Shown here piece after piece: positions 6,778 to 10,891 of a stretch of 10,891 bases of DNA. This DNA comes from Candidatus Coatesiibacteriota bacterium (GTDB lineage Bacteria; JAFGND01), in NCBI GenBank assembly GCA_016927185.1, contig JAFGND010000097.1, positions 1 to 10,891 on the forward strand, read 5' to 3'. Under the pieces are notes generated by a model that did not search any database, was not told the DNA's origin, and worked only from the letters and a program-made list of their open reading frames with translations. Both the position numbers and the translations under genes were made by a program. How positions within the stretch are numbered: position 1 is the first letter of the stretch; the number at the start of each line of letters is the position of its first letter.

Positions 6778-8070
6778 TTAATCTTCAAACTTAATAATCA
6801 ATTCACCTTTTGAAGGATAAGGAAGTTCATCACATGTAATTAAATAATGAATATTCAAAGGTTTAAATTCAAGATCTTTAAAAAAAACGAATATTGGATC
6901 AAGATTTTCACTTGAATAATGCTGTAAGAAATTAGGTTTAAAGACAACCTCATAACTATTTGTTTTGCGAATTATAGGTTTTCTTTGTTTGTCAATATTT
7001 TCTTGAATGATTTTATTAAAACTATTATGTGAATTTATAGAAGGTACGCTAATGTTAGCAGTATTGAATCTAGATTGACTTGGAGAGTCAGGCTTTTCAG
7101 GTTCAACTGGGAAATCATTTTCTTTATAGATTCTTAAACCATCACCAAAATGCAGCTTTACAGTTATTCTATTTGCTGGAGAAGTTCCTTCATTTTTTAG
7201 GAGCAAAGAAAAACTAATTGAGAAATGTGAAATAATATCATACGCTTGTTTCTGCTTCAGATATTCTAAGTAATTTTTGTAAAAATCTTCTAATTCTCTA
7301 TTATAGTCTGAAGGAGATTTTTGAAATGATGCAAATATACCACTTAAAGGAGCATCAGTAACTTTTTTTGTTTCAGATATAAAAGGATATTTGCTTTTCA
7401 ATTGTTTCATTTCCTCTTCTATCTCTTCATCTTTCATATAAATCAATTCACCATTGTATATTTGCAATATATTTGTTTTGTTTTCAAATTTTAGAAATAG
7501 TTTTGGAAGTTTATTTTTTAGTTCAAGATTTTCTTTTTCTAGAATTTTTATTTGTTTTTCTAACTCATCTGATTCACCCTTTAATTTGTATTTTGGATCC
7601 AACTTTATAATAGAGATTTGAAAGCTTTTAGCGATAAGTTTTGCACCTATATCTTCCGATATTAAATAGACTTCATTTGTACTATTTCTATTCTTGAAAT
7701 CTATTATATATGCTATTAATATGTTGTCATTTGATTGAGGATCAAGATTATTTTCCAAAAAAATAGATTCATCAATCTTTGTAATTATATGCTCAATAGT
7801 TACATTTGGTCTTACTTCGATATTATTTTCAAAGATGTCTTCTAATTCTTGAATTGCTATTTGAGCTTTTTCCCTTAAATACTTTCGTGGATTAATATCT
7901 TTTTGATTAGCTAATTCTTTAAGAGTAATTTTAGTTATCTTTAAACAAACTTCATCAGCTTTTAATTCTTCTATCCAGTTGATTTCATCAATTTTTTTGA
8001 AATGTAAAAAGATATTTGCGTCAAGAAAGACATATTTTTTTATAAAACTACTTCCCTTTTCTTCTTTCAT
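6778..8070 (-). CDS. PIN-domain protein with coiled coil and beta-rich C-terminal domain
   Basis: A 430-residue cytoplasmic protein. The N-terminal PIN domain (about residues 10-160) has the four acidic positions of the fold: D17 in YVFLDANIF, E52 in LKELAN, D115 in SNDNIL and D140 in SEDIGAKL. PIN enzymes are metal-dependent ribonucleases, so RNA cleavage is likely but not shown. Residues about 165-190 (ELEKQIKILEKENLELKNK) form a short coiled coil. The C-terminal half includes alternating hydrophobic strands such as FSISFSLLLKNEGTSPANRI, which look like an immunoglobulin-like beta-sandwich; I cannot name the family. At over 400 residues this is far larger than VapC-type toxins (about 130), and no antitoxin gene is adjacent. 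I chose the ATG at 8070 because AAGGAG lies six bases upstream; an ATG at 8085 lacks a well-placed site. The gene is last in a three-gene set with the MORN and WD40 genes. Confidence 0.85.
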   Translation of the reverse strand: MKEEKGSSFIKKYVFLDANIFLHFKKIDEINWIEELKADEVCLKITKITLKELANQKDINPRKYLREKAQIAIQELEDIFENNIEVRPNVTIEHIITKIDESIFLENNLDPQSNDNILIAYIIDFKNRNSTNEVYLISEDIGAKLIAKSFQISIIKLDPKYKLKGESDELEKQIKILEKENLELKNKLPKLFLKFENKTNILQIYNGELIYMKDEEIEEEMKQLKSKYPFISETKKVTDAPLSGIFASFQKSPSDYNRELEDFYKNYLEYLKQKQAYDIISHFSISFSLLLKNEGTSPANRITVKLHFGDGLRIYKENDFPVEPEKPDSPSQSRFNTANISVPSINSHNSFNKIIQENIDKQRKPIIRKTNSYEVVFKPNFLQHYSSENLDPIFVFFKDLEFKPLNIHYLITCDELPYPSKGELIIKFED

Positions 8071-8076
8071 TTCTTT

Positions 8077-8082
8077 CTCCTT
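8077..8082 (-). promoter_or_regulatory. Ribosome binding site that decides the PIN gene start
   Basis: AAGGAG on the minus strand, six bases before the ATG at 8070. The upstream in-frame ATG at 8085 has its nearest AAGGA about 13 bases away, so the start at 8070 is preferred. Confidence 0.7.
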
Positions 8083-8115
8083 CATTTTGGAAATGGAATC
8101 CTTCTGTATTCTACT

Positions 8116-9360
8116 TTATTCCTCAACAACGTAATAAAATTCCTTTATCTTATTATAATTATCATATAAGGAGATTTTCCATTTTCCTATTTTTCCTATT
8201 TCCGGACTTTTAAGATCAAAATATATATAATCATCTCCATCTTCTGTCAATACACCATAAAAAAAGGTAAATTCATATCTGTTTTTATTCTCATTATATT
8301 TGTACAAGAAGCAACTAAAATAACTATTACCATATAAAGTAGTATATGATAATTTTACCATAGGAATTTCCTCAAGTTTAAATCTGTCTTTCTCTTGATA
8401 GATTTCGCCTTCCTTTGTTGCTTTTGATCCTAATACTATTTCTTGTATAACATTCTTACCCCATTGATATTCAGGTTGATCCCAATTGGGAACAGGAGTA
8501 TCTGCTACTCCTGAAGTAAAACTAACAGTTTTTGTTTTAGATTGATCTGATTTATAAAAAACCCATTGACCGTCCATTTCATTATCAAGATAATTGCCTT
8601 CCATTTTTATGTTTCCGTTTTCATAGTAATAAATCCATTTATTATCCTTTATATTAGATTTATAACTTCCTGCTATTCTTATTTTTCCGCTATCGAAATA
8701 TTCAGAATATTTGTCTTCTAAATCCCCGTTTTTATATTCGCTTTCACTTTCAATATTACCATTATTGTAATAGTTTTTGCAAATTCCATTAAGAATCCCA
8801 TTTACATATGTGCATACCGATTTTATCTTTCCATCTTCATAATATTTTTCTAATTGCCCATGACTTTTACCAGATTTAAACCATCCTTTACTTTTAATTT
8901 TACCAAGAGAGGCTTTTGAATATTCAATTACAGAATTATCATAATATGTAGTCCAAACAGAATCTATTAGTCCATCTTTAGCAAAACAAATTTCTTTTAT
9001 ATAGCCACTAATATAATAAAGTATGCATAAACCATTAATCTTTCCATTTTTATAATAAAAAGTAATCCCCTTATTCTTTCCATCAGTACAATAAGCAGTC
9101 CACAAAGAATCCTTCACATCATTTTTGTAAAAACCTTCTAATAATCTTGTTTCTGTGTATTCATCTTTTCTGAAAATAGTTGATTTCCCCTCTTTCTTGC
9201 CATCCTTTGTAGAAACTACTTCTTTATATTTCCAGTTATCTGAATAGTTTATTGGAGAAGTAAAATAAAATATATCTCCATTTTTGTCCTCATACTTTTC
9301 GTAATAGAAAATGTCTGTTAGTTGAAAAGTAATGAGAACAAGAAATAAGATATTAACCAT
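8116..9360 (-). CDS. Secreted MORN-2 repeat protein
   Basis: A 414-residue protein with a hydrophobic N-terminus (ILFLVLITF, residues 4-12) that looks like a short export signal without a lipobox cysteine. Residues about 75-270 hold eight or nine repeats of 20-25 residues of the form YYxNGxIxxxxxYKNGxxxGxW, for example YYEDGKIKSVCTYVNGILNG and YYENGNIKMEGNYLDNEMDG. These are MORN-2 (YwqK-type) repeats, which build an elongated beta sheet. The family is often labelled 'antitoxin component YwqK', but that label alone does not show an antitoxin role. The last 110 residues form a separate domain ending in GKWKISLYDNYNKIKEFYYVVEE-like strands, perhaps an Ig-like fold, unrecognised. AGAGGGAG precedes the ATG at 9360 by about seven bases. 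The gene starts 46 bases after the WD40 stop and ends about 45 bases before the PIN start, so the three probably share a transcript. Binding partner unknown. Confidence 0.85.
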   Translation of the reverse strand: MVNILFLVLITFQLTDIFYYEKYEDKNGDIFYFTSPINYSDNWKYKEVVSTKDGKKEGKSTIFRKDEYTETRLLEGFYKNDVKDSLWTAYCTDGKNKGITFYYKNGKINGLCILYYISGYIKEICFAKDGLIDSVWTTYYDNSVIEYSKASLGKIKSKGWFKSGKSHGQLEKYYEDGKIKSVCTYVNGILNGICKNYYNNGNIESESEYKNGDLEDKYSEYFDSGKIRIAGSYKSNIKDNKWIYYYENGNIKMEGNYLDNEMDGQWVFYKSDQSKTKTVSFTSGVADTPVPNWDQPEYQWGKNVIQEIVLGSKATKEGEIYQEKDRFKLEEIPMVKLSYTTLYGNSYFSCFLYKYNENKNRYEFTFFYGVLTEDGDDYIYFDLKSPEIGKIGKWKISLYDNYNKIKEFYYVVEE

Positions 9361-9406
9361 ATAAACTCCCTCTTGATTATTAAATCCTATTAATAAATAT
9401 TTGCTT

Positions 9407-10630
9407 TTATTCTACCTTCACCACTTTCTTGCATTCTTTCCCAGCTTTCACAATATAAACTCCCTCTCTCCATTTGCTTGTATCAAGAGAATGATTGCCT
9501 TTAGGAAGCTTCATTATCAGGCGACCGGTTATAGAATAGACAGCTCCCGATGATGGCAGGGAAACTGACAAGCGGGAGGAGAAGGGGTTAGGTGATGCTG
9601 TGAAAGATTTGGTTGGAATATGTGAAGCTGATTTATTATCATTAAAACTAGTGTAATTATCTAATGCCCAATATTTAACAGTTTTGTCTTTACTTGCTGT
9701 TAATGCATAATGACTATCTTTTGAAATATCTATTTCATTAATTGCATCTGTATGACTATTTAATAATAACAATTGAGTTCTTGTGCTAAAATTCCAGTAT
9801 CTAGCAACATTATCTTCTCCTGAAGTCAAGAATTCGTTTCCAGAAGGAGAAAACCTTGCTGCAGTAGTGTTGCTAGGATTATGTGCTACAAAACTCCATT
9901 CAACATTACCATTACTTGTTCTCCAACAGCGGGTGACACGATCATTGACTGCTGAAGCATAACTTACTGATAATACATATTCACCTGAGGGAGAAATATC
10001 TACATCATTTATTTGACCCTGAAGATCACCTGAATCCCATATTTTATTCCATGATTGAGTGTTCCAATAGCAAACATGACCCCAATCATAACTTCCTGTA
10101 ATCATTCTAGGTTGATTATTACGTTCCCATCTTATTCCATAAACAGGAGACCTTCTCTCAAGAATAAGTTGCAGACAAATCCCTTTTACTAAATCCCAAT
10201 ATCTTATTGAATCATACCAGTTTCCACCAGTCAATGCATAAACACCATCAGGACTAATATCGCAATCCCAAACGGCATCTGTATGATCAGTAAAAGTATA
10301 AATCAAAGATCTTTTAGTTAAATCCCAGTATTTAACTGTTCTGTCCATACTTGTTGTTAGGGCATATTTATTGTCATAAGATATCGAAACACTTGTAACA
10401 TCATTATTATGACCTATCATTGTCCATTCAGATACTCCTGTTTTCAGATTCCAAAGACGGGCAGTGCTATCTTGACTGGTAGAGATGCAATAATTTCCGT
10501 TAGGAAAAAATTTAACATCATGAACTTCCTTATTATGACCTGTAAGTGTTAATAAAAGATCCCCGGGAGATGAAAATAATGAACCAAACGAAACGATTAT
10601 CAGAACTGCATTTACCATTAGTTTTTTCAT
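9407..10630 (-). CDS. Secreted seven-bladed WD40 propeller with type IX sorting domain
   Basis: A 407-residue protein in three parts. Residues 1-21 form a Sec signal peptide (MKKLMVNAVLIIVSFGSLFS). Residues about 28-323 contain seven WD40 repeats. The first two and the last are clear (LTGHNKEV...ARLWNL, MIGHNNDV...KYWDL, LNSHTDAI...KYWAL); repeats three to six are more diverged. Seven repeats make one closed beta-propeller, a protein-binding scaffold. Residues about 340-407 form a type A C-terminal sorting domain: SPNPF (346-350), then VYSITGR and DTSKWREGVYIVK. In type IX secretion this domain directs export across the outer membrane and is usually removed or anchored at the surface. GGGAGG lies about five bases before the ATG at 10630. 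The first gene of the WD40-MORN-PIN set. Catalytic activity is not expected. The sorting-domain DNA is clearly richer in GC than the propeller DNA. Confidence 0.93.
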   Translation of the reverse strand: MKKLMVNAVLIIVSFGSLFSSPGDLLLTLTGHNKEVHDVKFFPNGNYCISTSQDSTARLWNLKTGVSEWTMIGHNNDVTSVSISYDNKYALTTSMDRTVKYWDLTKRSLIYTFTDHTDAVWDCDISPDGVYALTGGNWYDSIRYWDLVKGICLQLILERRSPVYGIRWERNNQPRMITGSYDWGHVCYWNTQSWNKIWDSGDLQGQINDVDISPSGEYVLSVSYASAVNDRVTRCWRTSNGNVEWSFVAHNPSNTTAARFSPSGNEFLTSGEDNVARYWNFSTRTQLLLLNSHTDAINEIDISKDSHYALTASKDKTVKYWALDNYTSFNDNKSASHIPTKSFTASPNPFSSRLSVSLPSSGAVYSITGRLIMKLPKGNHSLDTSKWREGVYIVKAGKECKKVVKVE

Positions 10631-10799
10631 GAGAACCTCCCTAGAAGCAAAGACTATCTTCCCTTTTTATCAACATTGCTATGAAAATTGACAAGATTTA
10701 ATGTCAAGAGTTTTAATCTAGCCCCTAGACATCATGGACTGACTTATAGAGGAGCTATTATTATAACTGAAAACTCAATATTTATTATTAAATCCCTTT
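10631..10799. other. Upstream region of the WD40 gene
   Basis: A 169-base non-coding gap. On the minus strand it contains TTGACA at 10702-10707, which could be a -35 element, but the best -10 match at a suitable distance (CATAGC or TCATAG near 10678-10684) is poor. TTGACA is also one arm of an inverted repeat, ttgaca-agatttaa-tgtcaa (10688-10707), which may be a binding site. A short ctag-ccc-ctag palindrome lies at 10718-10728. Nothing else was recognised. Confidence 0.35.
10688..10707. promoter_or_regulatory. Inverted repeat containing a possible -35 element
   Basis: Six-base arms ttgaca and tgtcaa with an eight-base spacer, 58-77 bases upstream of the WD40 start. The arm nearer the window end gives TTGACA on the minus strand. 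This could be a repressor site over a promoter, or just a symmetric promoter-like sequence; the -10 partner is weak. Confidence 0.3.
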
Positions 10800-10891
10800 T
10801 CAGCAGACTTTCAGTAATTCCCTTACTATCTTGAAAGCCATTTTTGTTTCATAGCTGGGATTTGAAAACAAGGTTTTAATAATGTCCCGCC
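10800..10891 (-). CDS. Possible C-terminal end of an upstream gene (partial)
   Basis: The last 29 codons before a TGA at 10800-10802 read RDIIKTLFSNPSYETKMAF and then KIVRELLKVC. The mix of residues looks like a helical protein C-terminus rather than random AT-rich DNA. Only this fragment lies in the window, so the product cannot be identified and it may be chance. Confidence 0.35.
   Translation of the reverse strand, partial: RDIIKTLFSNPSYETKMAFKIVRELLKVC

Noticed and set aside
8116-9360. MORN-2 protein as antitoxin to the PIN protein
   Set aside because: The 'antitoxin YwqK' label is common for MORN-2 proteins, but this one has an export signal and so would not meet a cytoplasmic PIN nuclease. 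The PIN protein is also much larger than VapC toxins.
9359-9467. Exact 15-base repeat, atataaactccctct, at 9359-9373 and 9453-9467
   Set aside because: One copy is the ribosome site of the MORN gene and the other encodes GVYI in the sorting domain. Homology does not extend beyond the 15 bases, so chance similarity of purine-rich sequence is the simplest explanation.
10718-10728. ctag-ccc-ctag palindrome
   Set aside because: Four-base arms are too short to support a hairpin or an operator, and no T-rich tail follows.

Overview
The window is AT-rich bacterial DNA. All convincing genes lie on the minus strand, so transcription runs from high to low coordinates. The best clue to the host is the C-terminus of the protein at 9407-10630. 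It ends in a type A sorting domain of the type IX secretion system, with a PNPF motif followed by conserved YSITGR and DTSKWREGVYIVK-like segments. That points to the FCB group (Bacteroidota, Fibrobacterota or related uncultured phyla). The exact lineage cannot be set from this sequence. The standard genetic code fits every gene.

Upstream half (about 10891 down to 6780): a 29-residue C-terminal remnant of a possible gene at the window edge, a 169-base non-coding gap, then three tightly spaced genes. These are a secreted seven-bladed WD40 propeller with a sorting domain, a secreted MORN-2 repeat protein, and a cytoplasmic PIN-domain protein with a coiled coil and a beta-rich C-terminus. Gaps of 46 and about 45 bases, with good Shine-Dalgarno sites, suggest one transcript. 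A two-part hairpin followed by a T-rich stretch (6592-6663) looks like its terminator.

Downstream half (6472 down to 1): a type I restriction-modification operon in the order hsdR, a 92-residue unknown gene, hsdM, hsdS, followed 61 bases later by a DUF262 (GmrSD N-domain) gene that runs off the window. hsdR carries the nuclease and translocase motifs, hsdM carries the N6-adenine methyltransferase motifs, and hsdS carries two target recognition domains. HsdR, HsdM and HsdS would form the modification and restriction complex. The DUF262 protein may add a second, modification-sensitive nuclease.

The least explained items are the 92-residue gene inside the hsd operon, the mixed secreted and cytoplasmic WD40/MORN/PIN cassette, the DNA repeats inside hsdS that could allow specificity switching, and a palindrome plus direct repeats just upstream of hsdR that could be an operator. 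No rRNA, tRNA, CRISPR array, transposase or replication origin was recognised.
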